NCBI RefSeq assembly: GCF_046630445.1 | Contig: NC_092342.1 | Location: 79,596,001 to 79,660,000 of the forward strand | Length of the DNA: 64,000 nucleotides | Source: Rutidosis leptorrhynchoides | Taxonomy: Eukaryota; Streptophyta; Magnoliopsida; Asterales; Asteraceae | Direction of reading: 5' to 3' | Part shown: positions 32,514 to 45,696 of the stretch, one piece after another | Numbering within the stretch: the stretch's first letter is position 1 | How the letters are laid out: every line of letters begins with the position of its first letter | Notes under the pieces: generated by a model | What the model was told of the DNA's origin: nothing | Databases searched by the model: none | Seen by the model: only the letters and a program-made list of their open reading frames with translations | Made by a program: the position numbers and the translations under genes

Positions 32514-33960
32514 TCAACGCTCTTTGGCCAAAATAAACACATCTTTTTCTTCTTCACTCAACGTAATATTTATATTTATATTTATATTTTAATTTTAATT
32601 TTAAATCCTAATAATAAGGGTATGTTAGCGAATGTTGTAAGGGTGTAACTCGAAATTCTGTCCGTGTAACGCTACGCTATTTTTAATCATTGTAAGTTAT
32701 GTTCAACCTTTTTAATTTAATGTCTCGTAGCTAAGTTATTATTATGCTTATTTAATCCGAAGTAATCATGATGTTGGGCTAAAAATATTAAAATTGGGTA
32801 ATTGGGCTTTGTACCATAATTGGGGTTTGGACAAAAGAACGACACTTGTGGAAATTAGACTATGGGCTATTAATGGGCTTCATATTTGTTTAACTAAATG
32901 ATAGTTTGTTAATTTTAATATAAAGATATACAATTGGACGTCCCTATAAATAACCATATACACTCGATCGGACACGATGGGCGGGATATTTATATGTACG
33001 AATAATCGTTCATTTAACCGGACATGGGAATGGATTAATAGCCACTAGAATTATTAAAACAGGGGTGAAATTATGTACAAGGACACTTGGCATAATTGTT
33101 AACAAAGTATTAAAACCTTGGGTTACACTCAGTCGACATCCTGGTGTAATTATTAAACAAAGTAATAAAACCTTGTTACAGTTTAAGTCCCCAATTAGTT
33201 GGAATATTTAACTTCGGGTATAAGGATAATTTGACGAGGACACTCGCACTTTATATTTATGACTGATGGACTGTTATGGACAAAAACCAGACGGACATAT
33301 TAAATAATCCAGGACAAAGGACAATTAACCCATGGGCATAAAACTAAAATCAACACGTCAAACATCATGATTACGGAAGTTTAAATAAGCATAATTCTTT
33401 TATTTCATATTTAATTTCCTTTATTTTATATTTAATTGCACTTCTAATTATAGCATTTTTATTTATTGTTATTGTATTTAATTGCACTTTTAATTATCGT
33501 ACTTTTTAATTATCGCAAGTTTATTTTATCGCACTTTTATTATTCGCAATTTCATTATCGTTATTTACTTTACGCTTTAAATTAAGTCTTTTATTTATTT
33601 AATATTTTACATTTGGTTTTAACTGCGACTAAAGTTTTAAAATCGACAAACCGGTCATTAAACGGTAAAAACCCCCCTTTATAATAATAATATTACTTAT
33701 ATATATTTGTATTTTTATAAATTTAAACTAATATAGCGTTAAGCTTTGTGAAAAAGATTCCCTGTGGAACGAACCGGACTTACTAAAAACTACACTACTG
33801 TACGATTAGGTACACTGCATATAAGTGTTGTAGCAAGGTTTAAGTATATCCATTCAATAAATAAATAAATATCTTGTGTAAAATTGTATCGTATTTAATA
33901 GTATTTCCTTGTAAAATATAAAGCTATTTTATATACACCTCGCATAACATCAAGTATTTT

Positions 33961-33978
33961 TGGTGCCGCTGCCGGGGA
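33961..33978 (+). promoter_or_regulatory. Primer binding site of the Athila-type element (tRNA-Asp type)
   Basis: It reads TGGTGCCGCTGCCGGGGA, eight bases after the LTR end. It differs only slightly from the tRNA-Asp-complementary site TGGCGCCGTTGCCGGGGA typical of Athila elements. Confidence 0.85.
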
Positions 33979-35367
33979 ACGCCGAAGCGAAACGCCACAC
34001 ATTTAAAAAAAAAAGATTTTTATTTTTAGTACGCTTTTGTAAAAATACGTTTTAAATATTCAAAAATATAAAAAGAAAAACAAAAATATAAATATTTTTA
34101 AGAGTTTGTAAGTTATATAAAAGTTTCTTTATCTTTATTTTATAAAAATATAAGTTTTATTTAATTTATATAAATATATTACATAATTTTATTAAAACAG
34201 CAAAACAGAAAAAAAAGAAGAAGAAAAAAAATAATATAAAAAACATACTCTACCCGATCACTGTTGCAGCCCAGAGCCTGGCCCAATTTCGCAAGCCATG
34301 CGATCGCATGGAAAATCAACTAACACCTCATGCGATCGCATGAGGTGATTTGACAGGCCTGGTAACCTCAGCCGCCTGTTTAGGGTTTTAATTAATATAT
34401 AATTATTTTTATTATAACCCTAATTAGGGTTTAATTTTTAATTATTAATTTAGTTTTTATTATTAATTTGTATTATTTAGTTTAATTAGTATAATTAAAT
34501 TATAAAATTAATAGTTTATATAAAATAAATAATATAAAAATAATATTTTTATAAAAATTGTAATTTTTACAACTTTTTATATATTTTTATATTTTGTCCC
34601 TTTTTAATAGTTTTAGCGTAATTTTTTGTATTTTTCGCTCGTATTTATTTTTAACTCATAGTTTTTGCCATAGTTATTTTTACTTCTAGATTTTTAGGCT
34701 TTGCCGTAAAATCCCTTAAGTGCTTTTTCTTTAGACTAAGATTTAAGTGCTTTAGAATTTTGCGACGCCTTTTTAAGTTTTAGTTTCTTTTTAAGTTATT
34801 GCCATTTGGGATATAGTTTTTCTTGTAAGCTTTAATATTTTTAGACACCTTTTACCTATGTATCAATTATCATTCCAATTAGTAATCTCAATTTGCGATT
34901 ATAATTTTAAGTTAGTGGTAGTAATAAGGTTGGGTTAGGCGAATGTTTTAAAGTTTTATAAGTCACTTTTTTTATTTCTTATTTTTCAACGCCTTTTTCA
35001 ATTTTTCTTTTCTTTTTCGACCTTTTTCGACGCGCTCTTTTTCTTTCTTATTTCTCGCTATTCTAGTTTTTAGGACATAGATTTTTATTCTTCTTCTTAT
35101 CTAAATTTCTTAAAATTACGAAAATTTATTTTAAGTGGTTAAATTGATAGACATCAAAATTTTCTGGTTCGTAGTAATAGTTGGATTTGTACATGGACCG
35201 GGTTATTGGAGCCAAACAGTCCTCAATTATATTGAGACCAAACGAATCCTGCCCCTCTGCTGCATCTTTTGGCTATTCGAAACGTGGGCAAAATCAGAAA
35301 AGTCTATTGATTGGATAACTTATATAATTTTTCTTTCCTTTTTAAAAACTAATAGGATATTCAGTGA
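33979..35367 (+). other. Leader region of the Athila-type element
   Basis: About 1.4 kb, AT-rich, non-coding. It includes palindrome pair P2 at 34296-34347. The rest is T-rich sequence with no ORF I can support; the ORF at 35135-35416 is frame noise overlapping the gag start. Confidence 0.7.
34296..34347. repeat. Palindrome pair P2 in the Athila leader
   Basis: CCATGCGATCGCATGG (34296-34311) and a perfect 24-bp palindrome (34324-34347, arms CACCTC/GAGGTG around ATGCGATCGCAT). The centres are 32 bp apart. CAGGCCTGG starts 18.5 bp after the second centre, as in pairs P1 and P3. Confidence 0.95.
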
Positions 35368-36676
35368 ATGCACCGAGCAAGACGTTCACCACCTTTTGTA
35401 CGTTCACCACCTGTAACTAGATCAAGACATTTAGCAAATATAACCGCCGTTGATTTTTCTTTAGAATCTTCATCCAGTCGACCAAGTACTCCAATTCAAA
35501 TTTCCGATAATCCATTTTTTGAACCCGACCTCACAATTGAGAATCCGGAGAATATTCAGGGACGATTCATAGATCCTGAACCATTAAATTTTCCTCCGGA
35601 ACCACCAATCATTCAAACAGAGATTGTTGAGGAACGAACCATTAAATCAGAATCCTCTAGTGATTCGGATTCAACAAATTCAATTATGGAGAATCTGGAA
35701 CCTTTAAGTATGGAAGACCGAACGAGAGCTAAACGCACTGGCCAAGGTCACGCAATTACTCATCCAGACATTAATGAGCCAGATTATGAAATCAAAGGAC
35801 AAATTCTACACATGGTGACTAATCAGTGCCAATTTAGTGGTGCGCCAAAGGAAGATCCAAATGAACATCTTCGTACCTTTAATAGGATCTGCACACTATT
35901 TAAAATAAGAGAAGTTGAGGATGAACAGATATATCTCATATTATTTCCCTGGACTTTAAAGGGAGAAGCCAAAGATTGGTTGGAATCGTTACCTGAAGGG
36001 GCGATTGATACATGGGACGTTTTAGTTGAAAAATTTCTTAAACAATTCTTTCCTACATCTAAAGCCGCAAGACTTCAAGCAGAAATTGTTACGTTTACAC
36101 AGAAACCGAATGAAACTCTATATGAGGCGTGGACAAGATTTGGAAAGTTATTGAGAGGATGTCCGTAACATGGTTTAGACACCTGTCAAATAGTACAAAT
36201 ATTCTACCAAGGATGCGACATCACTACAAGGAAAGACATAGATATAGCAGCTGGTGGTTCTATTATGAAGAAAACCGAAAACTGATGCTTACAAAATTAT
36301 TGATAACACTGCTTCCCACTCACATGAGTGGCACCAAGAAAAAGATATCGTTAGATCATCTAAAGCAGCTAGAGCCGATTCTAGCCATGACTTAGATTCC
36401 ATTTCCGCAAAGATAGATGCTGTCGAGAGACGAATGGAAAAGATGACTAAGGATATTCACTCAATACGAATTAGTTGTGAGCAGTGTGGAGGACCACATT
36501 TGACAAAAGATTGTCTCAGTATTGAATTAACAATGGAACAAAGAGAGAGTATTTCATACATAAACCAAAGGCCTGGAAATAATTATCAGAATAATTATCA
36601 ACCGCCAAGACCGATTTACAATCAAAACCAGAACTATAACCGAAATATTCCATACAACAACCAACAAGGTCCTAGC
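35368..36676 (+). pseudogene. Athila gag, N-terminal part, up to the copy A insertion
   Basis: This is the retrotransposon capsid. A Ser/Pro-rich N-terminus is followed by the Athila Gag core (EDPNEHLRTFNRICTLFKI, LKGEAKDWLESLPEG, FLKQFFPTSKAARLQAEI). There is a single zinc knuckle, CEQCGGPHLTKDC (C-x2-C-x3-H-x4-C), at about 36478-36516, then an Asn/Gln/Pro-rich stretch. It is broken by TAA at 36166-36168, probably a former CAA, and by a one-base insertion near 36283. It stops at 36676, where copy A inserted, and resumes in frame at 49779. Confidence 0.88.
36672..36676. repeat. Target-site duplication of copy A (left), CTAGC
   Basis: CTAGC, identical to 49774-49778. Five-base duplications are normal for Gypsy integrases. 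Confidence 0.95.
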
Positions 36677-39600
36677 TGAAATGTCCCGTTCTTATTGATT
36701 AAAAACGTTCCATATTAATTGATTTCGTTGCGAGGTTTTGACCTCTATATGAGACGTTTTTCAAAGACTGCATTCATTTTTAAACAAACCATAACCTTTA
36801 TTTCATCAATAAAGGTTTAAAAAGCTTTACGTAGATTATCAAATAATGATAATCTAATATATCCTGTTTACACACGACCATTACATAATGGTTTACAATA
36901 CAAATATGTTACAACAAAATAAGTTTCTTGAATGCAGTTTTTACACAATATCATACAAGCATGGACTCCAAATCTTGTCCTTATTTAAGTATGCGACAGC
37001 GGAAGCTCTTAATAATCACCTGAGAATAAACATGCTTAAAACGTCAACAAAAATGTTGGTGAGTTATAGGTTTAACCTATATATATCAAATCGTAACAAT
37101 AGACCACAAGATTTCATATTTCAATACACATCCCATACATAGAGATAAAAATCATTCATATGGTGAACACCTGGTAACCGACAATAACAAGATGCATATA
37201 TAAGAATATCCCCATCATTCCGGGACACCCTTCGGATATGATATAAATTTCGAAGTACTAAAGCATCCGGTACTTTGGATGGGGTTTGTTAGGCCCAATA
37301 GATCTATCTTTAGGATTCGCGTCAATTAGGGTGTCTGTTCCCTAATTCTTAGATTACCAGACTTAATAAAAAGGGGCATATTCGATTTCGATAATTCAAC
37401 CATAGAATGTAGTTTCACGTACTTGTGTCTATTTTGTAAATCATTTATAAAACCTGCATGTATTCTCATCCCAAAAATATTAGATTTTAAAAGTGGGACT
37501 ATAACTCACTTTCACAGATTTTTACTTCGTCGGGAAGTAAGACTTGGCCACTGGTTGATTCACGAACCTATAACAATATATACATATATATCAAAGTATG
37601 TTCAAAATATATTTACAACACTTTTAATATATTTTGATGTTTTAAGTTTATTAAGTCAGCTGTCCTCGTTAGTAACCTACAACTAATTGTCCACAGTTAG
37701 ATGTACAGAAATAAATCGATAAATATTATCTTGAATCAATCCACGACCCAGTGTATACGTATCTCAGTATTGATCACAACTCAAACTATATATATTTTGG
37801 AATCAACCTCAACCCTGTATAGCTAACTCCAACATTCACATATAGAGTGTCTATGGTTGTTCCGAAATATATATAGATGTGTCGACATGATAGGTCGAAA
37901 CATTGTATACGTGTCTATGGTATCTCAAGATTACATAATATATAATACAAGTTGATTAAGTTATGGTTGGAATAGATTTGTTACCAATTTTCACGTAGCT
38001 AAAATGAGAAAAATTATCCAATCTTGTTTTACCCATAACTTCTTCATTTTAAATCCGTTTTGAGTGAATCAAATTGCTATGGTTTCATATTGAACTCTAT
38101 TTTATGAATCTAAACAAAAAAAGTATAGGTTTCTAGTCGGAAAAATAAGTTACAAGTCGTTTTTGTAAAGGTAGTCATTTCAGTCGAAAGAACGACGTCT
38201 AGATGACCATTTTAGAAAACATACTTCCACTTTGAGTTTAACCATAATTTTTGGATATAGTTTCATGTTCATAATAAAAATCATTTTCTCAGAATAACAA
38301 CTTTTAAATCAAAGTTTATCATAGTTTTTAATTAACTAACCCAAAACAGCCCGCGGTGTTACTACGACGGCGTAAATCCGGTTTTACGGTGTTTTTTCGT
38401 GTTTCCAGGTTTTAAATCATTAAGTTAGCATATCATATAGATATAGAACATGTGTTTAGTTGATTTTAAAAGTCAAGTTAGAAGGATTAACTTTTGTTTG
38501 CGAACAAGTTTAGAATTAACTAAACTATGTTCTAGTGATTACAAGTTTAAACCTTCGAATAAGATAGCTTTATATGTATGAATCGAATGATGTTATGAAC
38601 ATCATTACTACCTTAAGTTCCTTGGATGAACCTACTGGAAAAGAGAAAAATGGATCTAGCTTCAATGGATCCTTGGATGGCTCAAAGTTCTTGAAGCAAA
38701 ATCATAACACGAAAACAAGTTCAAGTAAGATCATCACTTGAAATAAGATTGTTATAGTTATAGAAATTGAACCAAAGTTTGAATATGATTATTACCTTGT
38801 ATTAGAATGATAACCTACTGTAAGAAACAAAGATTTCTTGAGGTTGGATGATCACCTTACAAGATTGGAAGTGAGCTAGCAAACTTGAAAGTATTCTTGA
38901 TTTTATGAAACTAGAACTTTTGGAATTTATGAAGAACACTTAGAACTTGAAGATAGAACTTGAGAGAGTTCAATTAGATGAAGAAAATTGAAGAATGAAA
39001 GTGTTTGTAGGTGTTTTTGGTCGTTGGTGTATGGATTAGATATAAAGGATATGTAATTTTGTTTTCATGTAAATAAGTCATGAATGATTACTCATATTTT
39101 TGTAATCTTATGAGATATTTCATGCTAGTTGCCAAATGATGGTTCCCACATGTGTTAGGTGACTCACATGGGCTGCTAAGAGCTGATCATTGGAGTATAT
39201 ATACCAATAGTACATACATCTAAAAGCTGTGTATTGTACGAGTACGAATACGGGTGCATACGAGTAGAATTGTTGATGAAACTGAACGAGAATGTAATTG
39301 TAAGAATTTTTGTTAAGTAGAAGTATTTTGATAAGTGTATTGAAGTCTTTCAAAAGTGTATAAATACATATTAAAACACTACATGTATATACATTTTAAC
39401 TGAGTCGTTAAGTCATCGTTAGTCGTTACATGTAAGTGTTGTTTTGAAACCTTTAGGTTAACGATCTTGTTAAATGTTGTTAACCCAATGTTTATAATAA
39501 CAAAAGAGATTTTAAATTATTATATTATCATGATATTATGATGTACGAATATCTCTTAATATGATATATATACATTAAATGTCGTTACAACGATAAACGT

Positions 39601-39929
39601 TACATATATGTCTCGTTTCAAAATCATTAAGTTAGTAGTCTTGTTTTTACATATGTAGTTCATTGTTAATATAATTAATGATATGTTTACTTATCATAAT
39701 ATCATGTTAACTATATATATAACCATATATATGTCATCATATAGTTTTTTTACAAGTTTTAACGTTCGTGAATCACCGGTCAACTTGGGTGGTCAATTGT
39801 CTATATGAAACCTATTTCAATTAATCAAGTCTTAACAAGTTTGATTGCTTAACATGTTGGAAACATTTAATCATGTAAACATCAATCTCAATTAATATAT
39901 ATAAACATGGAAAAGTTCGGGTCACTACA
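36677..39929 (-). repeat. 3' LTR of chromovirus copy A
   Basis: The repeat is 3253 bp, TG...CA on the minus strand, nearly identical to 46521-49773. The small ORFs it contains (36888-37142, 37423-37686, 39120-39353) are repeated in every LTR of the family and carry no recognisable domain. Confidence 0.96.
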
Positions 39930-39944
39930 GTACCTACCCGTTAA
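39930..39944 (-). promoter_or_regulatory. Polypurine tract of copy A
   Basis: The minus strand reads TTAACGGGTAGGTAC directly before the 3' LTR (TGTAGTGACC). The pol stop codon is only about 20 bp upstream. The same 15-mer recurs at 44672-44686 ahead of gag. Confidence 0.75.
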
Positions 39945-39964
39945 ATAAATTTCGTCCCGAAATT

Positions 39965-42900
39965 TTAAGCTGTTGAAGGTGTTGACGAATCTTCTGGAAA
40001 TAGATGCGGGTATTTCTTCTTCATCTGATCTTCACGCTCCCAGGTGAACTCGGGTCCTCTACGAGCATTCCATCGAACCTTAACAATTGGTATCTTGTTT
40101 TGCTTAAGTCTTTTAACCTCACGATCCATTATTTCGACGGGTTCTTCGATGAATTGGAGTTTTTCGTTGATTTGGATTTCATCTAACGGAATAGTGAGAT
40201 CTTCTTTAGCAAAACATTTCTTCAAATTCGAGACGTGGAAAGTGTTATGTACAGCCGCGAGTTGTTGAGGTAACTCAAGTCGGTAAGCTACTGGTCCGAC
40301 ACGATCAATAATCTTGAATGGTCCAATATACCTTGGATTTAATTTCCCTCGTTTACCAAATCGAACAACGCCTTTCCAAGGTGAAACTTTAAGCATGACC
40401 ATCTCTCCAATTTCAAATTCTATATCTTTTCTTTTAATGTCAGCGTAGCTCTTTTGTCGACTTTGGGCGGTTTTCAACCGTTGTTGAATTTGGATGATCT
40501 TCTCGGTAGTTTCTTGTATAATCTCCGGACCCGTAATCTGTCTATTCCCCACCTCACTCCAACAAATCGGAGACCTGCACTTTCTACCATAAAGTGCTTC
40601 AAACGGCGCCATCTCAATGCTTGAATGGTAGCTGTTGTTGTAGGAAAATTCTGCTAACGGTAGATGTCGATCCCAACTGTTTCCGAAATCAATAACACAT
40701 GCTCGTAGCATGTCTTCAAGCGTTTGTATCGTCCTTTCGCTCTGCCCATCAGTTTGTGGATGATAGGCAGTACTCATGTCTAGACGAGTTCCTAATGCTT
40801 GCTGTAATGTCTGCCAGAATCTTGAAATAAATCTGCCATCCCTATCAGAGATAATAGAGATTGGTATTCCATGTCTGGAGACGACTTCCTTCAAATACAG
40901 TCGTGCTAACTTCTCCATCTTGTCATCTTCTCTTATTGGTAGGAAGTGTGCTGATTTGGTGAGACGATCAACTATTACCCAAATAGTATCAAAACCACTT
41001 GCAGTCCTTGGCAATTTAGTGATGAAATCCATGGTAATGTTTTCCCATTTCCATTCCGGGATTTCGGGTTGTTGAAGTAGACCTGATGGTTTCTGATGCT
41101 CAGCTTTGACCTTAGAACACGTCAAACATTCTCCTACGTATTTAGCAACATCGGCTTTCATACCCGGCCACCAAAAATGTTTCTTGAGATCCTTGTACAT
41201 CTTCCCCGTTCCAGGATGTATTGAGTATCTGGTTTTATGAGCTTCTCTAAGTACCATTTCTCTCATATCTCCAAATTTTGGTACCCAAATCCTTTCAGCC
41301 CTATACCGGGTTCCGTCTTCCCGAATATTAAGATGTTTCTCCGATCCTTTGGGTATTTCATCCTTTAAATTTCCCTCTTTTAAAACTCCTTGTTGCGCCT
41401 CCTTTATTTGAGTAGTAATGTTATTATGAATCATTATATTCATAGATTTTACTCGAATGGGTTCTCTATCCTTCCTGCTCAAGGCATCGGCTACCACATT
41501 TGCCTTCCCCGGGTGGTAACGAATCTCAAAATCGTAATCATTCAATAATTCAATCCACCTACGCTGCCTCATATTCAGTTGTTTCTGATTAAATATGTGT
41601 TGAAGACTTTTGTGGTCGGTATATATAATACTTTTGACCCCATATAAGTAGTGCCTCCAAGTCTTTAATGCCAAAACAACCGCGCCTAATTCCAAATCAT
41701 GCGTCGTATAATTTTGTTCGTGAATCTTCAATTGTCTAGACGCATAAGCAATCACCTTCGTTCGTTGCATTAATACACAACCGAGACCTTGCTTTGATGC
41801 GTCACAATAAATCACAAAATCATCATTTCCTTCAGGCAATGACAATATAGGTGCCGTAGTTAGCTTTTTCTTCAATAACTGAAACGCTTTCTCTTGTTCA
41901 TCATTCCATTCAAATTTCTTCCCTTTATGCGTTAATGCAGTCAAGGGTTTTGCTATTCTGGAAAAGTCTTGGATGAACCTTCTGTAGTAACCAGCTAGTC
42001 CTAAAAACTGGCGTATGTGTTTCGGAGTTTTCGGGGTTTCCCACTTTTCAACAGTTTCTATCTTTGCCGGATCCACCTTAATACCTTCTTTGTTCACTAT
42101 GTGACCGAGGAATTGAACTTCTTCCAACCAAAATGCACACTTTGAAAACTTAGCGTACAATTCTTCCTTCCTCAATACTTCTAACACTTTTCTCAAATGT
42201 TCACCGTGTTCTTGGTCATTCTTTGAGTAAATAAGTATGTCATCAATGAAAACAATGACAAACTTGTCAAGGTATGGTCCACACACTCGGTTCATAAGGT
42301 CCATGAACACAGCTGGTGCATTAGTTAAACCAAACGGCATGACCATAAACTCGTAATGACCGTAACGTGTTCTGAAAGCAGTCTTTGGAATATCATCTTC
42401 TTTCACCCGCATTTGATGATACCCGGAACGTAAGTCAATCTTTGAATAAACAGACGAGCCTTGTAGTTGATCAAATAAGTCGTCGATTCTCGGTAGTGGG
42501 TAGCGGTTCTTGATGGTAAGTTTGTTCAACTCTCGGTAGTCGATACACAACCTGAATGTACCATCTTTCTTCTTGACAAACAAAACAGGAGCTCCCCACG
42601 GTGATGTGCTTGGTCGAATGAAACCACGCTCTAAAAGTTCTTGTAATTGGCTTTGCAGTTCTTTCATCTCGCTGGGTGCGAGTCTGTAAGGAGCACGAGC
42701 TATTGGTGCAGCTCCTGGTACAAGATCTATTTGAAATTCAACGGATCGATGTGGGGGTAATCCCGGTAATTCTTTCGGAAATACATCGGGAAATTCTTTT
42801 GCAATGGGAACATCATTGATGCTCTTTTCTTCAGTTTGTACTTTCTCGACGTGTGCTAGAACAGCATAGCAACCTTTTCTTATTAGTTTTTGTGCCTTCA

Positions 42901-44533
42901 AATTACTAATAAGATGTAGCTTCGTGTTGCCCTTTTCTCCGTACACCATTAAGGGTTTTCCTTTTTCTCGTATAATGCGAATTGCATTTTTGTAACAAAC
43001 GATCTCCGCTTTCACTTCTTTCAACCAGTCCATACCGATTATCACATCAAAACTCCCTAACTCTACTGGTATCAAATCAATCTTAAATGTTTCGCTAACC
43101 AGTTTAATTTCTCGATTCCGACATATATTATCTGCTGAAATTAATTTACCATTTGCTAATTCGAGTAAAAATTTACTATCCAAAGGCGTCAATGGACAAC
43201 TTAATTTAGCACAAAAATCTCTACTCATATAGCTTCTATCCGCACCCGAATCAAATAAAACGTAAGCAGATTTATTGTCAATAAGAAACGTACCCGTAAC
43301 AAGCTCCGGGTCTTCCTGTGCCTCTACCGCATTAATATTGAAAACTCTTCCACGGCCTTGTCCATTCGTGTTCTCCTGGTTCGGGCAATTTCTAATAATG
43401 TGGCATGGTTTTCCACATTTATAACAAACTACATTGGCATAACTTGCTCCGACACTACTTGCTCCGCCATTACTCATTCCGACACCGTTTGTTCCTTTCG
43501 TTCTATTAACCCCTGGTCCGTAGACCTCACACTTCGCCGCGCTATGACCATTTCTTTTACACTTGTTGCAAAATTTGGTGCAGAACCCCGAGTGATTCTT
43601 TTCACACCTTTGGCATAGTTGCTTCTGATTGTTGTTGTTGTTGCGGTTATTATTGTTGTTGGGATGATTGTTGTAGTTGCTGTTGTTGTTGTTGTTGTTG
43701 GGCCGTTTGTTGTAGTTGCGATTGATGTTGCGATTGTTGGGATAATTGTTGCGATTATTGTTGTAATTGCTGTTGTTGTTGTATTGGTGATTCTTATCAC
43801 CGTTTTCCTCCCACTTTCTTTTGACTTGCTTCACATTGGCCTCTTCAACAGTCTGTTCTTTAATTCTTTCTTCAATCTGGTTCACTAGTTTGTGAGCCAT
43901 TCTACATGCCTGTTGTATGGAGGCGGGCTCGTGTGAACTTATATCTTCTTGGATTCTTTCCGGTAATCCTTTCACAAACGCGTCGATCTTCTCTTCCTCA
44001 TCTTCGAATGCTCCCGGACACAATAGGCACAATTCTGTGAATCGTCTTTCGTACATGGTAATATCAAATCCTTGGGTTCGTAACCCTCTAAGTTCTGTCT
44101 TGAGCTTATTGACCTCGGTTCTGGGACGGTACTTCTCGTTCATCAAGTGCTTGAATGCTGACCACGGTAGTGCGTACGCATCATCTTGTCCCACTTGCTC
44201 TAGATAGGTATTCCACCATGTTAACGCAGAACCTGTGAAGGTATGCGTAGCGTACTTCACTTTGTCCTCTTCAGTACACTTACTTATGGCAAACACCGAT
44301 TCAACCTTCTCGGTCCACCGTTTCAATCCGATCGGTCCTTCGGTTCCATCAAATTCCAAAGGTTTGCAGGCAGTGAATTCTTTGTAGGTGCATCCTACAC
44401 GATTTCCTGTACTGCTAGATCCAAGGTTATTGTTGGTATGTAGCGCAGCCTGTACTGCGGCTATGTTTGAAGCTAGAAAAGTACGGAATTCCTCTTCGTT
44501 CATATTCACGGTGTGTCGAGTAGTCGGTGCCAT
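39965..44533 (-). CDS. Gag-Pol polyprotein of copy A with C-terminal chromodomain
   Basis: One open frame of 1534 codons from an upstream Met at 44569. I prefer the Met at 44533 (residue 13), which begins the conserved MAPTTRHT. Approximate residue order: capsid 60-250; Asn-rich linker 260-315; CCHC-like knuckles 318-346 and 378-391 ([14 protein letters not shown]); protease DSGA about 443; RT about 640-830 with FIDD at about 775; RNase H from about 915 ([15 protein letters not shown]); integrase with the HHCC finger then Asp about 1180, Asp about 1241 and Glu 1277 in DX35E spacing (ISDRDG...GQSER); chromodomain about 1473-1520. All catalytic residues I checked are present. It encodes capsid assembly, maturation, reverse transcription and integration. 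Confidence 0.96.
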   Translation of the reverse strand: MAPTTRHTVNMNEEEFRTFLASNIAAVQAALHTNNNLGSSSTGNRVGCTYKEFTACKPLEFDGTEGPIGLKRWTEKVESVFAISKCTEEDKVKYATHTFTGSALTWWNTYLEQVGQDDAYALPWSAFKHLMNEKYRPRTEVNKLKTELRGLRTQGFDITMYERRFTELCLLCPGAFEDEEEKIDAFVKGLPERIQEDISSHEPASIQQACRMAHKLVNQIEERIKEQTVEEANVKQVKRKWEENGDKNHQYNNNSNYNNNRNNYPNNRNINRNYNKRPNNNNNNSNYNNHPNNNNNRNNNNNQKQLCQRCEKNHSGFCTKFCNKCKRNGHSAAKCEVYGPGVNRTKGTNGVGMSNGGASSVGASYANVVCYKCGKPCHIIRNCPNQENTNGQGRGRVFNINAVEAQEDPELVTGTFLIDNKSAYVLFDSGADRSYMSRDFCAKLSCPLTPLDSKFLLELANGKLISADNICRNREIKLVSETFKIDLIPVELGSFDVIIGMDWLKEVKAEIVCYKNAIRIIREKGKPLMVYGEKGNTKLHLISNLKAQKLIRKGCYAVLAHVEKVQTEEKSINDVPIAKEFPDVFPKELPGLPPHRSVEFQIDLVPGAAPIARAPYRLAPSEMKELQSQLQELLERGFIRPSTSPWGAPVLFVKKKDGTFRLCIDYRELNKLTIKNRYPLPRIDDLFDQLQGSSVYSKIDLRSGYHQMRVKEDDIPKTAFRTRYGHYEFMVMPFGLTNAPAVFMDLMNRVCGPYLDKFVIVFIDDILIYSKNDQEHGEHLRKVLEVLRKEELYAKFSKCAFWLEEVQFLGHIVNKEGIKVDPAKIETVEKWETPKTPKHIRQFLGLAGYYRRFIQDFSRIAKPLTALTHKGKKFEWNDEQEKAFQLLKKKLTTAPILSLPEGNDDFVIYCDASKQGLGCVLMQRTKVIAYASRQLKIHEQNYTTHDLELGAVVLALKTWRHYLYGVKSIIYTDHKSLQHIFNQKQLNMRQRRWIELLNDYDFEIRYHPGKANVVADALSRKDREPIRVKSMNIMIHNNITTQIKEAQQGVLKEGNLKDEIPKGSEKHLNIREDGTRYRAERIWVPKFGDMREMVLREAHKTRYSIHPGTGKMYKDLKKHFWWPGMKADVAKYVGECLTCSKVKAEHQKPSGLLQQPEIPEWKWENITMDFITKLPRTASGFDTIWVIVDRLTKSAHFLPIREDDKMEKLARLYLKEVVSRHGIPISIISDRDGRFISRFWQTLQQALGTRLDMSTAYHPQTDGQSERTIQTLEDMLRACVIDFGNSWDRHLPLAEFSYNNSYHSSIEMAPFEALYGRKCRSPICWSEVGNRQITGPEIIQETTEKIIQIQQRLKTAQSRQKSYADIKRKDIEFEIGEMVMLKVSPWKGVVRFGKRGKLNPRYIGPFKIIDRVGPVAYRLELPQQLAAVHNTFHVSNLKKCFAKEDLTIPLDEIQINEKLQFIEEPVEIMDREVKRLKQNKIPIVKVRWNARRGPEFTWEREDQMKKKYPHLFPEDSSTPSTA

Positions 44534-44671
44534 TTCCTTCAAAATAGTTAAATGGAACAAGTTAATCATACAGAATATTAAGAGTAGTTAATAGTATTTC
44601 GTAGCATAATATGAACTCATTTATAAAAGCTTTTTCTTCATATTAGCGTTTTATAAGTTTAAATTCGGGTA

Positions 44672-44686
44672 GTACCTACCCGTTAA
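44672..44686 (-). repeat. Second copy of the polypurine tract, upstream of gag (copy A)
   Basis: GTACCTACCCGTTAA on the plus strand is identical over 15 bases to the true PPT at 39930-39944. The same copy exists in element C at 2510-2524. It lies between the F-box ORF and gag. Confidence 0.85.
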
Positions 44687-44874
44687 GTTCATACTTAGTA
44701 GCTAATATACAATTCAACTACTACAATTCTATATGAAAAACTGATTATAATAATATTTCGCGTTCAAACTTTTATACAATATTTTACAAACTTACAATAC
44801 CGCTTATTTTACATAAAGCATGAAATATAGCACACAATAACTTTGATACAAGATAGTTGTGAAGACAATTCTAG

Positions 44875-45558
44875 CTAGTACACAAGTCGTTCAGCAAAGG
44901 CAATAAATACACGTAATTCATACGTCCAGAAACAAGTCATGCATTCTGGTTTTACTAGGACTACTTCCCATCCTTGGTCTTGTGCAACATAACCGTTATG
45001 GCCGTTGATAAGACAGCGTGTTGTAACGTCATCAAAGGGACGAGGGTTACGTAATGTCCAACAGTCCCGTAATAATCTAAAAACCTCATTTCTTACCCCA
45101 ATTACCGACTCCGTCACTTGTGGAAACGTTTTGTTTAATAGTTGTAGCCCGATGTTCTTGTTCTCACATTGGTGAGAAGCGAACATTACTAATCCGTAAG
45201 CATAACATGCTTCTTTATGTTGCATGTTAGCCGCTTTTTCTAAATCACGAAGTCCAATATTCGGATATATTGAGTCAAAATAATTTCTTAACCCGTTGCG
45301 TAAAATAGCATTTGGGTTCCCCGCAATATATGCGTCAAAGTAAACACATCGTAACTTATGGGTTTCCCAATGTGATATCCCCCATCTTTCAAACGAAAGT
45401 CTCTTATAAACCAAGACATTCTTGGAACGTTCTTCGAATGTCTTACAAACTGATCTCGCCTTAAATAGTTGTGCCGAAGAATTCTGGCCGACTCTAGACA
45501 AGATTTCATCAATCATGTCTCCGGGTAGGTCTCTTAAAATATTGGGTTGTCTATCCAT
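44875..45558 (-). CDS. F-box protein carried by retrotransposon copy A
   Basis: The ORF has 227 codons, is intronless and is co-oriented with gag-pol. The F-box lies at about residues 6-50 (NILRDLPGDMIDEILSRVGQ). The middle has a Sel1-like helical pair (LEKAANMQHKEACYAYGLVM). The C-terminus has CMTCFW and an aromatic end. F-box proteins recruit substrates to SKP1-cullin ubiquitin ligases; the substrate here is unknown. It differs from the copy C protein at six residues with no frame damage, although the copy C acidic ORF has a stop. The gap to the acidic ORF is about 140 bp and to gag about 340 bp. I see no promoter, so expression may rely on splicing, reinitiation or an internal start. Confidence 0.85.
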   Translation of the reverse strand: MDRQPNILRDLPGDMIDEILSRVGQNSSAQLFKARSVCKTFEERSKNVLVYKRLSFERWGISHWETHKLRCVYFDAYIAGNPNAILRNGLRNYFDSIYPNIGLRDLEKAANMQHKEACYAYGLVMFASHQCENKNIGLQLLNKTFPQVTESVIGVRNEVFRLLRDCWTLRNPRPFDDVTTRCLINGHNGYVAQDQGWEVVLVKPECMTCFWTYELRVFIAFAERLVY

Positions 45559-45696
45559 TTTGTATTTTTAAACTGTAAAATAGACAAGAGTTAGATTCAT
45601 AAAAAAAAATACTTATTAATACAAGCAATTTTTACATATATCATAAAGCATAAGAACACTATATTCCATATATTACACCACACGAATACAACTATC

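Larger units (their letters stand above)
31969..33952 (+). repeat. 5' LTR of the Athila-type element
   Basis: The repeat is 1984 bp, paired with 60150-62143. It contains a palindrome pair, a TATA box and an AT-rich downstream part. By eye about 15 substitutions separate the two LTRs in the first 560 bp, so this insertion is clearly older than copy A. Confidence 0.95.
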
